Shown in pieces: positions 1 through 13,216 of a stretch of 64,000 nucleotides of DNA (its first letter is position 1; every line of letters starts with the position of its first letter). The DNA is from Colletotrichum lupini. Its lineage: Eukaryota > Ascomycota > Sordariomycetes > Glomerellales > Glomerellaceae. The position numbers and the translations under genes are program-made. The stretch is taken from assembly GCF_023278565.1 (NCBI RefSeq), contig NC_064674.1:372001-436000 (forward strand), read 5' to 3'. The notes beneath the pieces were generated by a model. The model was not told where the DNA came from. It did not search any database and saw only the letters and a program-made list of their open reading frames with translations.

Positions 1-1
1 T

Positions 2-245
2 GAAGCGCTCAATGTATATGAAGAGCACACTGATATTTGCGGATATTTCTTACAATCTCTGCTCGAGTCTCTCGCCTGCCACGAGCGAACTCTCTGTTCA
101 GAATTTGACTACAAGTATCATCCACATGAAGATGCCACTGACATTCCGGAGGATCTCATTCTGGATTGATTCGGCGGCCGTATCGTATTCATTCGGCGCA
201 ACAACTGCTTCTGCATTGTAGGATTACGGGCTGTTTCATCTTCGT
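2..245 (+). pseudogene. coding-like remnant, unknown family
   Basis: Frame 2 reads as ordinary protein from the window edge: it contains YFLQSLLESLACHERTLCSEF, has a balanced composition, meets TGA at 167-169 and then continues open with FGGRIVFIRRNNCFCIV. The left end is cut by the window. I do not recognise the family. An interrupted exon or a decayed gene fits better than an intact gene because the frame is broken with no splice sites around the stop. Confidence 0.3.
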
Positions 246-3200
246 CTACTGGTAGGTGATCTTCGACGTAGCGCTGAAGACTCTGTCTATGGCCAAGCGG
301 ATTTCAGAGCGCAAGCTTCAGCCCGTGCTCATCACTATTATGAGGATTGTGGCGGATCGAGAGACAAGACTTGAGACATATCCATTCATACGAACCACTT
401 GATGAAGTGTCCTGAGGTATGTCGCCGGTTTTCGGAATTCTACCTCATCACATATGACAAGTACATCGATACAGCAAGTAAGCTACAGATTACCCAATAC
501 CACTGCGACTTCTCGGAAGAGCTCCTGGAGCGTGGTAATAGAGGGTACATATTCTGCTTGAGTGAGATGAGGCTTAGATCGACGAGAACGACTTCTATGT
601 TTAAGAACCGTCCAAAGAGTTAATGTAAGAACCAATGTAAACCAGGTGTATGCTTTTCTAGTTCATCTCCTCAGGCATTAAAGAAGAACGAAGTGATAGC
701 AGCATGGTCATTGGAATTTCTCATCCTATCGTTAAACAAGAAACTCATCATCGTTGAAATCCCATACCAAGGCTCGCCACTGATCTACAGAAACCTACGA
801 TGCTATTGCAATCTTGGCGGGTTGAGCCATTTTTGACACGAATGGTGTGTTGTTAAGAAGCTATATGCATGTCTCCCGATGATCTTTACTAATAGTTTCA
901 CGGCGATTATTGCTTTGATCTAATCAGAGGAGCTGTAGTAAAGAATCTCTATGAGTCTGAAACCGTTCTCTCACTACAAACTTATTAGTTTTGCTCAAAA
1001 CCACAGATTTCGGTATGAATACCCGCTGGAACTGGGATAGATGTGTTGTTATGTCGACTCGGGATCGGGAAAAGGATAAGCTTCTTGTATAGGAAGTCGC
1101 AGTCGCTGCAGCGTACCTTTACCGCTTCTCATTCTTATACGAGTCTGGGTAGTGAGTCTGGGTAGTGAGTCTGAGTAGTGGGTCTGAGTAGTAATAATAT
1201 GTCCCTCGGATGGTGATGTAAGAGAAAGCGTCTCTGAAACCAATGCCCTCCAACACAAAGCCCAAAAAACCATGCTCCGTTGCCAGTTGGTCTCAAACCC
1301 GCCTGGACTGAATTACATGAATGCGCGACGCGAGAGCCGCGAGAGTGAATCTGCGGGTCTATCGTGGCTCGTAACTCTCGATATAACTGCTCTGATGAGC
1401 TGCACTTACTGCAGTCAGGCTTGCAGCTGGGGGGTCATATGTGACTGAAGACAGCCGATTGTCACTTTATCGTCACCTCGAATCAAGGAGCCGTACTCTT
1501 TCCATTTCAGGCCTTGACACCTCTTCAACGTATCACCGAGTATCCAAGGCACCAGGCTAGAAGATCTTCCATGACCCGTTTTTAGCTTGGAAAAGGCGTT
1601 GCGGAGGAGTTGTAGCGGCAATCGTCTAGTTCCCGTTGAACGGAACTTTCACAAGCTTCTGTTTTTCCGATGTCGTGCTGAACAACATGGATAGCAATCA
1701 TAACATCGGCGACACTGATTTCAGTGTTGCCAGGACCGCCGCCACCGCTACTGACCATAACATCAGATTGGTTCCAATGAATTGGGTTCCAGAAATGGAG
1801 GAAACTCGGGAGATCCGGCTCGCAACTATCTGTCTCAATCTAGGTGTGTCTCGCAGCTGGAAGTCTTCCGCATTTGAAAGAAAGCATAAAGCAATGTTCG
1901 ATATTTGGCTAGAGCATCTTGCGAGGTTTCGGTAGGAAATGTATCATGCGCTCTCAGATGGAAGCGCGTAACCTGATACAAGGTGGAGTCAAGTTTGGAG
2001 GTTACTTGAAACATCTTGGACACCTCAAAACGAGCATGGGGTATGATTTGGATTAGAGGAAGCTGAGCGATTATACTTCGGCCCTCACATTACTTTGCAA
2101 TAAGAGTTAGTTGTAGGGAACTGACAGTTCTAGTCCATATTCCACCGGATTCATTGAGGCTTCATGTTCTGATGACAGCTTTCTTTTTATCTTTCTCTTA
2201 CAGCTCTGTCCTGAAGAGGTGCGTGTTCTCCAGACTTGACATTGACAGAATTGGTGAACATGGAGCAATAGACTTCATCCAAAGAGCGCTGCAGAGACCC
2301 ACAGCAAAGCTCAGCTTTTCAACTTGAACCTATGATGAGATACATCAATGTAGATTAAAGGCTATTCTCTCAAGCATCTTATGCTTATGTTGCGCATTCG
2401 ACTCATTCTTGCATGACCTCACACGTCATCGTTTCTGACCAATTGATGAAATAGTAGCAAAGGATCCAGATATCCAATAGTCTAAGTAATGAAGACATGG
2501 ATATATCCTGCGGAAATACTATTTGTCTTGCTCACGGCTGAGAGAGATAACGAACGAGTAGATCGGGCTTCCCGTAGCTCTTGAAACTAGAATAACCTGC
2601 TAGTACCGTCTTCTGGTGCTTCCACGGACCACAGCCGTGCGTACCAAGTAACATACAATACCTATAGACGAATGCTTCAATTCATCGACAGCGCTTTCGT
2701 GAGCACCAACACCCCAGCCACTGCATCAGAATACCGCGGCTTCTAGATGATGCTCACATCGAGGCTATGATCGCGGCGTAGGCAATTACCATGAGTGAGC
2801 CATGAAAAATGATGTAAGTTCTGAGAGGGAGTGTGTCGCTGGGAAAACCGGGATGTTGCTTCTGGAAGTAGCTTGGCTGGAAATGATTGTCCCTAAGACC
2901 ATAAAGACGCGGGACATCGAAGATGGGACGTATATTCATCAATTGTCATGATATAGAAAGAGGCTGAGTATCAGTATCTCCACCGCAGGGCAGTTGGTTT
3001 GAATCCCCGTGGGTGACGAAGGGTCAACTGCTGTCTATTGGTAGAAAAGGGAGTATTTTGACTTTTAAACCCGGCTTCTGAACTCTTGGGTAGCAGCAAG
3101 TGAAGCTGGTTAGGGCAAGTCGCAGTGAAGGCATACCTCTTTTGTCCGCGGTAAGGTGCCTCCATGGTCCTTTTTGCCTCGTACACCTACGCGTCTTCAT

Positions 3201-3394
3201 AACCGCGGGAATCTTCCAGTAGCCTTCTCCCTTCTTAAACAGTTACTACTAACGGCGTATTCAACTAGTAATACTCGAGGGCCAGCGGAGAGTTTTCGTA
3301 GATGGGAAGATTCGATTGAAATCTCGAGTTGGAGTCGCCGACAATAAGGTGAGAGGTACCATTCACCTCGGCAGTGGAGCAGAAGGATTCACAG
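246..3394. other. gene-poor GC-normal stretch
   Basis: Short open frames occur on both strands (for example 399-623 + and 1636-1935 +), but none has a recognisable motif, splice sites, or extension into a neighbouring frame. I see no RNA gene or mobile-element end here. The only clear structure is the 13-bp tandem repeat at 1141-1192. Confidence 0.5.
1141..1192. repeat. 13-bp tandem repeat, four units
   Basis: Four head-to-tail copies of GAGTCTGGGTAGT; units 3 and 4 carry one or two substitutions (GAGTCTGAGTAGT, GGGTCTGAGTAGT). A minisatellite without a visible coding role. Confidence 0.85.
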
Positions 3395-4120
3395 ATGACC
3401 GATACCAAGACTGAGGGCAGCAAAGTTGGCTGGAACTGCTGGCAAAGTTGACGGCTCTGCCAACGTACAGGAGCGGTAACAGCAGCACGAGAAACCTCGT
3501 CGCCTCATAAGCCTCGTCCTCAGCAAGCAAGCTCCCTCGAGACCGCAGACGATCGCGAGTATGATGACTGCTATGACTTGTACTAGGAGGATCCGCCGGC
3601 CAAGGACGACAAAGCGGTTGAGGAGGACTTTATCATCACGAGAACCCTTTCTTCTCCCAAACTTAGTGCTCACGTTGGAGTCTCGAGCCGAAGATCAATT
3701 CCTAGTCCGCGTCGACATCAGGCCCGTTCAAGTCAAACTTGGCCCACGCGTCAGTCAGGAAGTCCGAAATCATGAATAGGGTCCTGCGCTGGATCTGTTT
3801 CGGCTTGAGATTAGTCCAAGTTGGGAGGCCGAACATGAGCTACATCGCAATCGTGTCGCATTCCCAGAAAGATTGGTTGTTGCTCCCTCGCGGGCGTACT
3901 TCGCGGGGCGCGTAAACGGATTCGATTGTCGCTCGGGCCAGCCGCGGTCGGTGTAATAGAGGGATCTTAAGTCGCTTTCTCGCCGCTGGAGGTTTGGAGA
4001 AGTAGGAGTGGAAATTCCTCCGCTCGTCGTCGGGCTCTCGAGGCTAGTGGCCGGTAGACCGTTGAATTGTCCACAAAAGCTCAATGATAGGCTCAAATCC
4101 GCCAAATACAACGCGCAGTC
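3395..4120 (+). pseudogene. frameshifted coding remnant
   Basis: Starting at ATG 3395, one frame gives an acidic stretch (SSLETADDREYDDCYDLY) and a basic, serine-rich tail but contains two internal stops. A neighbouring frame gives another plausible segment just upstream (AKLAGTAGKVDGSANVQER). Further on, a third piece reads SWEAEHELHRNRVAFPERL. Several good-looking segments in different frames suggest one decayed gene. Family not recognised. Confidence 0.25.
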
Positions 4121-5578
4121 TCACTCATTGCTCCACAGGCACCTGGAAATCAAAGGCCGCCAACCATTAGCTTCAGTCTAGCAGAAACAAGCAGGAAGAA
4201 CACCTGGGCGCTGATCAAGGTCAGAATCCTCGAAAGCTTCATAGGAAGCCCAACAAAACAATCCCATCTTTGCCATACGATTATAATGGCTGCTCAAGAT
4301 CATTCAGAGACGGGGTGAATGAAGTAGAACGAGGCATCTGGTAGGGCTGGATTACTGACGCTCCTTTGCTGCGGATTTCACCAAGGAATGTGCTATAGCG
4401 TGGTGGCGACGGCCATTGATATGCCTGCCCAAGAGGCTTGCAGTATTCGCGAAAGTTGGTTTCTGCATCATACGGCTGAGAATAGGGGCCCAGAACTTGA
4501 CTCCGCACCAAGATCTCCCACTATGAGATGTGGTGATTAAGAAGACCAGGCCATTGACGCTGCTGGAAATGCATTGATACACTATTTGACTAGCTACCGG
4601 CAGTAACGAGGCCAGCCGGCTGTCTTGGTCGACCTGGTGGGGTCTGAAGCCTCAAGGTCCGCGACATCTCTGCACCTAGTATTAGTAATTGCACTTCCAT
4701 TCCATGTAAGACAGCCCAAGTTGGAGATGGGGGGATCAAGACCCCATCTAGACTCGATGAGGGAGTATCCCATGGCCCTGAATCGGGTAACTCGTCGTCT
4801 AACTCGGCATCCATGAACAGGTTGTTCTGCTTGACCTCGCTTTTCTCTTCAGCGGCCAGAGTAGACGTCTCGGACTCCGCTGTTAGGAAACGAGTAATCC
4901 TAATCCGAGTTCCTGAAGGGTTATTCGGCCAGACAAGCTTGAATAGGTGAGACGACGGCAGTCAACGGGCTCGCCTCAGTGTACTACTTCTCTTGCTCAG
5001 CCGGGTCGACCCAGTTGTAGTGAAGATATCACGGTAGACGGGCTTGAACCCCAGGTTGCCTGCCAGCTTTCTTCCTTCAACTTGTAAGTGAACGAAATCC
5101 ATTCCCCAAGTGAGAAACGTGACCAAAGTCCTATGGTGGACAAATGGTGCCATGGTATTGCCATTTGCCACAATTCTCCAGCGTATTAGTCCTGAATGAA
5201 GCAACACAGAGTAATCCGCGGGCGACGGCGGCCAGGGTCGCGGTTCTACTGGTTAACTCGAGAAAATACAAGAAATGATGGTTGAAGTCATCATCGTTCT
5301 GTGATATAGAACAAGGCAAACAGCTCAGCGAGCCCAGCCCAGCCCAGAAGAGCCGGCCCGGCTAAGTATAGCGAAATCGGCTCTCTCGACCAGTTGAAGC
5401 TCGATAATGGTGAGACCAGTCTTGGCCCTGACGGAGAGCTCGCGGCTCACACCGACGAGGAGTACGCCAGCATTCAGAGTAGCCTCCGAGCCCGATCGCC
5501 TGGGGTAGTCAAAACAAACCGGGAGACGAAGTAAAGCTCGAAGTCAAAGAGTGGTTGGGACGCGAGAACATCGTGAGG
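4121..5578. other. no convincing feature
   Basis: GC-normal sequence with only short overlapping frames on both strands. A tiny AGCCC iteration occurs near 5333-5348. No gene, RNA or element boundary can be supported. Confidence 0.45.
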
Positions 5579-5977
5579 TTTTGGAATATTGACGGTAAAC
5601 AAGGAGATTCGGAAGGTGGTCGGGCCGTTACTTGCAACGGTCTTTCCACCTACCTACGTACACCCAACGGAGGAATCGTAGGCTATGCCCACTAAAATCC
5701 CCCTTTGACAACTTCTTGGCCCGCTAGACTGGTCGCCAGATCGCTAGCCACTGCGAGGTGGCGTTCCGATACGTCCCTACCAACCCTCTTCCACCAAAGG
5801 TCGACTTCGAAACTCGCCTCGGAAGGATCATTTCGACAGACCTTCCTCCAGCGTCAATTACGCTTGATTTCTTCCGCCCACTTGCTGCGGAAGAAATCCA
5901 CCTTCGCCACCTCCTTCCACCAGAAGTCAACCCCGCCGCAGAAGGGTCACTTCAACAAGCTCTTTCTCTACTAGAGT

Positions 5978-6406
5978 CAGCGCTTATACCCATACAAACA
6001 AATCAAATATGAACCTCATATTTGATTGTTTGGCTGATTTCTCGCGCTATATTTGATTGTTTGACTTATTTGATGAATATTTGATTAATTTGCTAGAATT
6101 TTCTATAGCCCGTTTAGAGGTGTGAATGGTGCAGTGGATTCTGCGCCGGAGCCGCCGAAAGTTTTTCGGCGGGCCCACTTTAATACCGGAGGTCCAGTGT
6201 TCGAATCCGGGTCCGGGCGGCCCCTTTTTTACCGTATTTTCTCGGTATATTATTGGTATATTCGGGCCCACCCTTAGATTCTAGATTTGATCAAATATAC
6301 TAAATATATGGGCTAGAATATTTGATTGTTTGACTTACTGAAATTCCTATATTTGACTGTTTGTTTGACTTATTTGTTTGATTGATTTGAATGGGTATAA
6401 GCGCTG
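5978..6406. mobile_element. hAT-type MITE with 8-bp target duplication
   Basis: A 429-bp element with terminal inverted repeats CAGCGCTTATACCCAT (left 5978-5993; its reverse complement at 6391-6406). It is flanked by a perfect 8-bp direct duplication ACTAGAGT (5970-5977 and 6407-6414). An 8-bp duplication with CAG-type ends is diagnostic of hAT transposons. Subterminal regions are packed with short motifs of the form TATTTGATTGTTTGA in both orientations, as expected of hAT transposase binding sites. No transposase is encoded, so it must be moved in trans. It sits inside a family S repeat and carries an unusual Pol III-like insert (see 6118-6230). It shows no RIP-like saturation. Confidence 0.9.
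6118..6230 (+). ncRNA. tRNA-like Pol III module inside the MITE
   Basis: Seen: an A-box match TGGTGCAGTGG (6127-6137) in a correct D-arm context (stem GTGC/GCGC around loop AGTGGATTCT), a B-box match GTTCGAATCC (6199-6208), and a run of six T at 6225-6230 as a Pol III terminator. Between the boxes lies a strong hairpin (GCCGCCGAAA paired with TTTCGGCGGGC). The acceptor and T stems do not pair, so this is not a functional tRNA. A tRNA-derived promoter (SINE-like) captured by the MITE is the best reading; transcription is inferred. Confidence 0.55.
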
Positions 6407-6527
6407 ACTAGAGTTGTTCCACAAGGAAAGGCGCGAGCTCTTTCGGTAGGTCCTTCAGCCAATTAGACCGCTAGCCGTTAGGAAAGGGCATTCCGACACG
6501 CTAACTTCCACTCCCTTATGCCAAAGC

Positions 6528-6752
6528 TATTAATATATACGTAGGCAGGTCAGACCTTTTAGTCGCAACTAGGTCAATAGGTTAGTATAGGTCTATTATG
6601 TGTATATAGGAGGGGAAGATCGTGGGCAGAGCCCGCGGTCCCTTAGTAAGTATAGGTAAGTAAAAGGGTCCGTTTATACGGGCCCAGACTACTTACCTAC
6701 TACCCCTACTTAACTACTTAATAAGGCCCCTTTTTTACCTCGTAATTTAATA
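6528..6752 (-). repeat. Copia-1 left LTR (3' LTR of the element)
   Basis: 225 bp, aligned end to end with 13217-13441. Its outer (left) half keeps many ancestral C and G (AGGCAGGTCAGACC), whereas the half facing the element body is heavily mutated, ending TTTAATA where the partner has CCAACA. Confidence 0.9.
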
Positions 6753-9700
6753 TTAGTAATCTTTTACTTTTATAATAAAAAAGGCTAGAATAGGGGCTAG
6801 GTCCCCTATTAGTAAGAATTAATAATAAAATCTATAGTTAATCCCCTATTTAAAAATACTTAAAGCCGTATATTAAAAATTTAATATAGCTTTTGCTATA
6901 ATTATATATATAAAAATTTTAGTATCCCCTCTTTTTAATTACTTCTTAATCTTTTAATATATATAATTTATATACCTAAACTCCTTAGAAATTATTAAAT
7001 TTAGCGTAGTTAAAAAAGAGCTTTTTATTAATCTAACTACGCCCCGAGTACGTATATTTCTATTTAAGCTAAAGCTTAAAAAGTATATACGTTTACTAAA
7101 TAACTTATTACTTATAATATATTACTATTTTAATTACGTATTACTTATCCTTTTATTTTAATTATAATAATTCCTTTACTAACGAATTATTTAAAAGACT
7201 TATTTAGTATACTTTTTATAAACCCGTTAACTAGGTTATCGTTATTATTAATTTAATAGATCTTATAAAGCTCGTAGTATTTATATAATTACTTAAGTAT
7301 TATAATATTTATTATAAAGCGTTTTTTTTATATAATACTTAGCTTAACGAGGTATTTATATAATAAGTATAAATCTATATAGATTATAATAGGGATCTTT
7401 AAAACGTTAAGTTATTTAGTAATAAAGTTTAGGGTAGTTAAAATAGTATAAGTAACGTTAATACTTACGACTATTTTATAAACCTTTAATACCAATACGC
7501 TCTAAGTAATCCTTTTACTCTTCGTAAAGCTATAGTAAATAATATTATTATTAATTATAAAGCTCTCGTTAGTCTATTTTTTATTCGTAAAAATAATAAT
7601 ATAACTTAGTTATAAGGTATAATTAGTATTATTTATAAATAACTTATTTATAAAAACGAAGAGTTTAGTTATAATTAGATTTAATAATATAAATATAAGC
7701 CCTCGGTCTAAGTAATCTATTTATTATTTAATATGACGGTTTAGTATAGCGTAATTAGTAAATAACGGATCTATTTAATATTAAGTAGTAAACGACGTAT
7801 TAAAAACTACTTCTAGTTAGTAAATTAATACGATATAAGTACTTTAAGCTCGTTACTTAACGAATTATTATTTAGTATCTAATACTAAGGGGTTAACTTA
7901 CTTAAGCTTCTTCCTTTAGTTTTTCTATCTAAGCACTATATTAATACTTTTTAATAAAATAATCCCGCTATTAAAAATAAGTAGCTCGTTAGTTAATAAT
8001 TATTATTTTAGTTTAGTTAGTAGCTTAGCGCACTTAAGCTCGGTTTTTTCCTTTTAACTAAAAGTCTTATTTAATAATTTAATAATATTATTAATCTATA
8101 TACTAATAATACTAAATAATCCGCTTTTTCTTATTAAGATTAGTAAGTATAGATCGAACGTAAATATTATTATTTAGAGTATTTTTAAATAATACTTACT
8201 ATATATTACTTATTAATAAGTACTAGATTTTATAAAACTATATAGTAGCTATATAACGTATAGAATAGTACCCTTAGGGTATAAATAATAGATCCGAGCT
8301 AGTAATTAAATAAAAACTTTATAATAAAAAAGTTAGCTCGATTATATATATATTTAAGTAATATCTCGTAACTAGATAATATAGCCTTTTTAAATTAAGG
8401 TCGGGGCTAGGGTAAGGATTAAACGTTAATTAGTTTTTTAAATTATTAATAACTACGTAAAGATCTCCTTCTTCCCCTTATTATTATACCCTTATATAAC
8501 TAAATAAGAATTTTTAATAAGGTTAAGTCTTAGGTTCTTAATCTCGTTAATAAATTAAGATTTAAATATTCTTATATCCCTATATTTAAAGCTAAGTTAG
8601 ATAAATTTAATTACCCCTCTCTTTATTAATCCTAAAAGCTCTTTATTAATAGATTTTATAAAAAGTGCTCTTAAGGTAGTAATAATACCCTTATTACGGA
8701 GCTTAGTAACTAGCTTAAGATTTACTTCTTTTTTAAATATAAAATAAGTTATGGTTATAGAAGTATTATTATAATTATATTATATTAATATTTTTCTAAT
8801 CCTCTTACTCCGTAATAAAGGGTCGTCGTTAACTATAATAACGATCTCGTTAAGGACTTTATTTATAATAATACTACTATTAGTTAGTTAATTAACTATA
8901 GGAATTAATAAGTAGTTAACGTACTCTATTATTATAGTTAGTAGCTCGGGATTAACCTCTTTTAAGTACTAAAGTTTAATTATAATAGCCTAGAAGCTTA
9001 TTAAGCCGTAAAATAATTCTATTATATAAGTAGTACTATTTATTAAAACGAGCTTAAATAGGCCTTTTTATCCCTTACTTTTTTATTAAACTTTAATATT
9101 TAACTATAATAATAAATTAATAATATAGGAGATATTTAGTCCGTTTTAAGTAGTTAGTACCTCGCTTACTTACTTATTAATATAAAGTCTACGGACTTCC
9201 CTTATTACTTTCTTAACTACCTCTATATATTAAGTAATATTTAATAATAGTAAAAATTCGTTAGAAGTATATAAAAAAGCTCTAAAAACGAGGAGTATAA
9301 AAACGAGGCTATTTAGGCTAATTATATCGTTAATTACTTTAATTACGGCCTAAAGTATAGCCTCCGCGCTTATTAATAAGTACTTATTTTAAATAATATT
9401 ATATACTTTTTTAAGTACTACGTAATATCTCTTAGCCTTATTAATATTATTATAAGCTTTAATAAGTACTTCTTTAACTTTAATAAATATAAATTTAATA
9501 AAAGATTTAAACTTTACGGTACTAAAGTTCTTATTAATATTTATAATAATTTAGTCTAGCGGACCGAGGTAAACGTCGATTTAATATAATTAAAAAGCTT
9601 CTTATATATACTTCGTAATTATATCCGCGAGGAACCTTATTACTTAGAAAGAAGTAATAATATTAATAATATAAAGCACTAGTTAGTTAGTACCCTTATA

Positions 9701-12700
9701 ATTTATTAAGTATATTACGTTAATTACGACTTTATAATTAAAATCGTAATTATTTCGTAAGGTAAATTTAAATTAGCTAGGGGTAGTAGCGTTAAGTTAG
9801 TATTATTAATAAATCTTTATAAGCTTCTCGAGGGCTATAATCTCTATATTATTATTAAATTACTAGAGTAGCTTTAAAAAACGAGGAACTAAAAAGTAAC
9901 TAAAGCGCCGATATAAATAGCGCAATTTACCCTTTATTAAGTAGTTAGTAATAGCTTTTTTATTATTAAGGAGTAGAAGCTAAGGGTGTCCCTATTTACG
10001 AATAATAGGTATTATAATATCTCCCTTAATTAGTAAGTTATTAATATTATTAAAGTATACTCCTAGCTTATTTATATCCCTTAAGTAGTATAAGAAAGGA
10101 GTATTAGTTAGTAAGATATAAAAAGTAATATTACTAAATAGGGTACTAATAACCGTAGATCTTAATAACTTTATGGGTTCGCTATTACCGAATTAAATAC
10201 TTACTTTACTAGCTCTAGAGATATTAAAAATAACTTTAAGTCGTTATTATTATAATACGAAGAGTTAAGAGTAGCCCGTAATTAAGAATTCCGTAATACT
10301 AATATTAAGTATAATACTTTAAAAATCCCTTAATAAGTACCTCTTATTTAATAAAAAAAAGATTATTAATTCCGTAAGCTTAGTTAACTTATTAATAAAA
10401 GTAGTATTAATAAGGCTATGCTCTATTACTTAAGTAACGAGGATATTTATAAGGGTTTTATTACTAATAATAGTTATAAAGTATATTATTAAGATCTAGA
10501 CTTTGTCCTCGTAGTTATCCTTATAATTAAAATCGAGGTTATTAAAGTATTAGATTATAATATTATTATTGTTATTATCGTTAATAAGGGCAGTTCCCTT
10601 ATAAAAAGTAAAGAACTATAAGTATAAGCTTAATATAAATCTCTTATTTCTTTTTTTATTATTTTTATACTTCTTATATACTTAACGTTGCTCTTCTTCT
10701 AAGTACTTAGTTAATTAATAGCTGGTTTTATAATAAACAAAATACTTTTTATTAGTAGTACTACGGCCGTATTAATTTTATTTATTAAATCGGGTCTCTT
10801 TATTAAAGCTATTATAAGTATAGTTAGTTTAATAAGTAGCGGGGACCTTTTTATTATAAATACTATTTTAGAGATATTACTACTACTTACTACGGTTACG
10901 CTCTCTCTTTATAGTATTAATTAAAATACTAAGTTAGTAATAAATATTAATAAATATAAGTACTAAGTTAAGTATAATAAGTTTATATTCTAATATACTA
11001 CTTATATAATAGAGGAGTTAGTTACTTATATTAAAAATAAATCCCTAAGTAGCTAGCGCTTTATAAAAGATTATAATATAATTAATTAGCGCTTATAGAA
11101 TTTATTAATTCGACTTACCTAAGTTTTTATAAACTATAGAGTACTAGTAGAGGTTATAGAGCTTAGTAAAGTAGTTCTAACGGCTTATAAATAGCTCGAA
11201 GTATTCCTAAGTTTTTTAGTATATTATATTAAAACTAAGCGGGTTAGAGGTATTATTAAGTTAGTTAAAATAAAAAGTTAACGCCCTTCTCTTAAGTATA
11301 TTTAAAAAAGTACTAAAATAGTATTATTTATTAATTCCTACCCGTTAGTATAGTACTTTAAAAATCTAAAACTTCTTATTAAAAATATCGTACTTCTCGC
11401 TACTATATTTATTTTTATTATTATAAAGCTTAGTAAGGTTAATTAATTAATAAGTATTAAGTATAATATTATCTTTAGTTTTTATATCGAAGTATAGTAT
11501 TTAACGGGGTAGATTTTATTATTAGGTAATAATAACTTTATTTTTTAGTTCTTCTTCCTCTTTTTTTTAAAGAGGTAGTAGGTCGGTTAGTTAATAATAA
11601 GGCTAAGGTCGGAATTTTAATTATTAAGATTAAGCGAGTTAGGGTTATATAAATTCCCTTACTATCTCTCTAGCTTATTAAATAAAATTATTAATATTTA
11701 CTAACTACGGAAATAATAAATAAAAAAAGTAAGGATCGTAGTATAATATATTAAAGTATTTAATATAACTACGGTAAGTTATAATCTCTTTAAAAGTCTA
11801 AATAAGGAAGTATTAAGTATTAAGGGCGCTAGTAATCTTTTTTACTATTTAACTACGATCTCTAATTATTAAATTAATACCGTTATTTATAAAAAAGTCT
11901 CTTAGTTTCCTAAGAATTATACTTTTTACTCTTAAAAAGTCCCTTACTTCCTAGCTTTAGAAATCGGGTTTAAAGTCCTTTTATAGCTCCTTACTTATTA
12001 AGCCGTTTCGATAGTAGCATCTTATTATATAGAAAATAAAAATATTAAGCTTTTTATTATTTATAAGGGCGGGTATAATATTAAATAAGCCCTATTAAGC
12101 TAAGTTAACGTAGTTTTACTAGCGAATTAGAATTGGGTATAGTTCCGTAATTTAAAAGTATAAGTAGGCTAGAAGTAATATTAACTAATTATTAGACCCT
12201 TCTTACTTATTACTAAGGCTAGTAGTTATTATAATATATTTATAAAATAAGTTATATAATAAAAGATTACCGTAGGATATAATCGTCGTATTATAATTAT
12301 AATATAACGTTAATTAGGTTAAAAAGAGTAGTAAGTCGGTCGTAGCGATTATTTTAATAATAATAAGCGGGTTACTATTATTAATTAAAAAATTCTACTC
12401 TTTTAACGAAGTATATAAATAAAAAGTTATTAAGGTTAGTAAAAGGTTATAAAAAGGGAAGAAAGGCCTTTTATAACCGTACTTCTAATAGTAAATAAAG
12501 GATTCCGTTAGTTACTAATTAGCGATTCTTTTTAATACTTCTTATACTTTATTTTACTAATTTAGTTTTAGAGCTTTTATTAAGTTAAAAAGAGGTAGAT
12601 TTATTAGTAATATAAAATAAATCCTTACTACTACTACTATCGAGATCTTTTTCTTTTTTTAGTATTTCGGAATACTTTGTTATTAATAAGAGATTTATTA

Positions 12701-13216
12701 TTAACGTATTTATAATTCTAAAGGTCTTATTATTACTAAGCGCTAATACGCTAATAATTATTAAATTAATCTCTTAGTAATTAATCTCTTCTTACTTATT
12801 ACTAATTTAAAATAGCGCTTAGTTATAATACATTTAAAATAAATTCCTTTACGAGCGGTTTAATTAAAAAGAAGTTAGTAATAATAATAAGGCTAACGGA
12901 AATAATATTAATAATAGAGGCGAGGTTAATAATAATAATAAAGTAGTTAATCTTTTTATAATAATAGTTTTAATAAAAAAGATCGTATATAATAGAGCGC
13001 GCTCTTAATAGCCTATAACTAGTTAATTGGTTATTAGTTAGTAATAATAAAAGAGAGCTAAGGTAATATAGACTAGGCCGCTTATTATTAATTAAATAAA
13101 TAGAACTAAGTTAATAAGTTAAAATAACTAGCGAAATAAGTTAAGGCTATCTTTTTTATAATTATATCCTTATTAACTTATAATAAAAATATATATATAA
13201 TTTAACTACTAATTAG

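Larger units (their letters stand above)
5579..6527 (+). repeat. family S non-autonomous LTR-type element, left part
   Basis: Begins with the family S LTR start (AATATTGACGG near 5584), followed by the conserved LTR core that includes ACCCAACGGAGGAATCGTAGG, then jumps into the S internal region made of repeated modules such as CCGCAGAAGGGTCACTTCAAC. Related copies lie at 13447-14190, 19107-20865, 26980-27915, 29310-29660 (minus) and 30753-32340. This copy lost the 3' part of its left LTR and was then hit twice: by the MITE at 5978-6406 and by Copia-1 at 6528. Without the MITE, the sequence around TCTCTACTAGAGT/TGTTCC aligns with the uninterrupted copy at 19690-19730. Confidence 0.75.

Noticed and set aside
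399..623. 74-codon frame reading ITYDKYIDTASKLQ
   Set aside because: Protein-like in places but no motif, no splice context and no extension; not enough to call a gene.
6753..13216. AT-rich blocks (also 34943-41567 and 46407-53676) as centromeric or mitochondrial DNA
   Set aside because: Each block is bounded by LTRs of equal length and 5-bp target duplications, and contains copia reverse transcriptase relics. The AT bias is explained by RIP.
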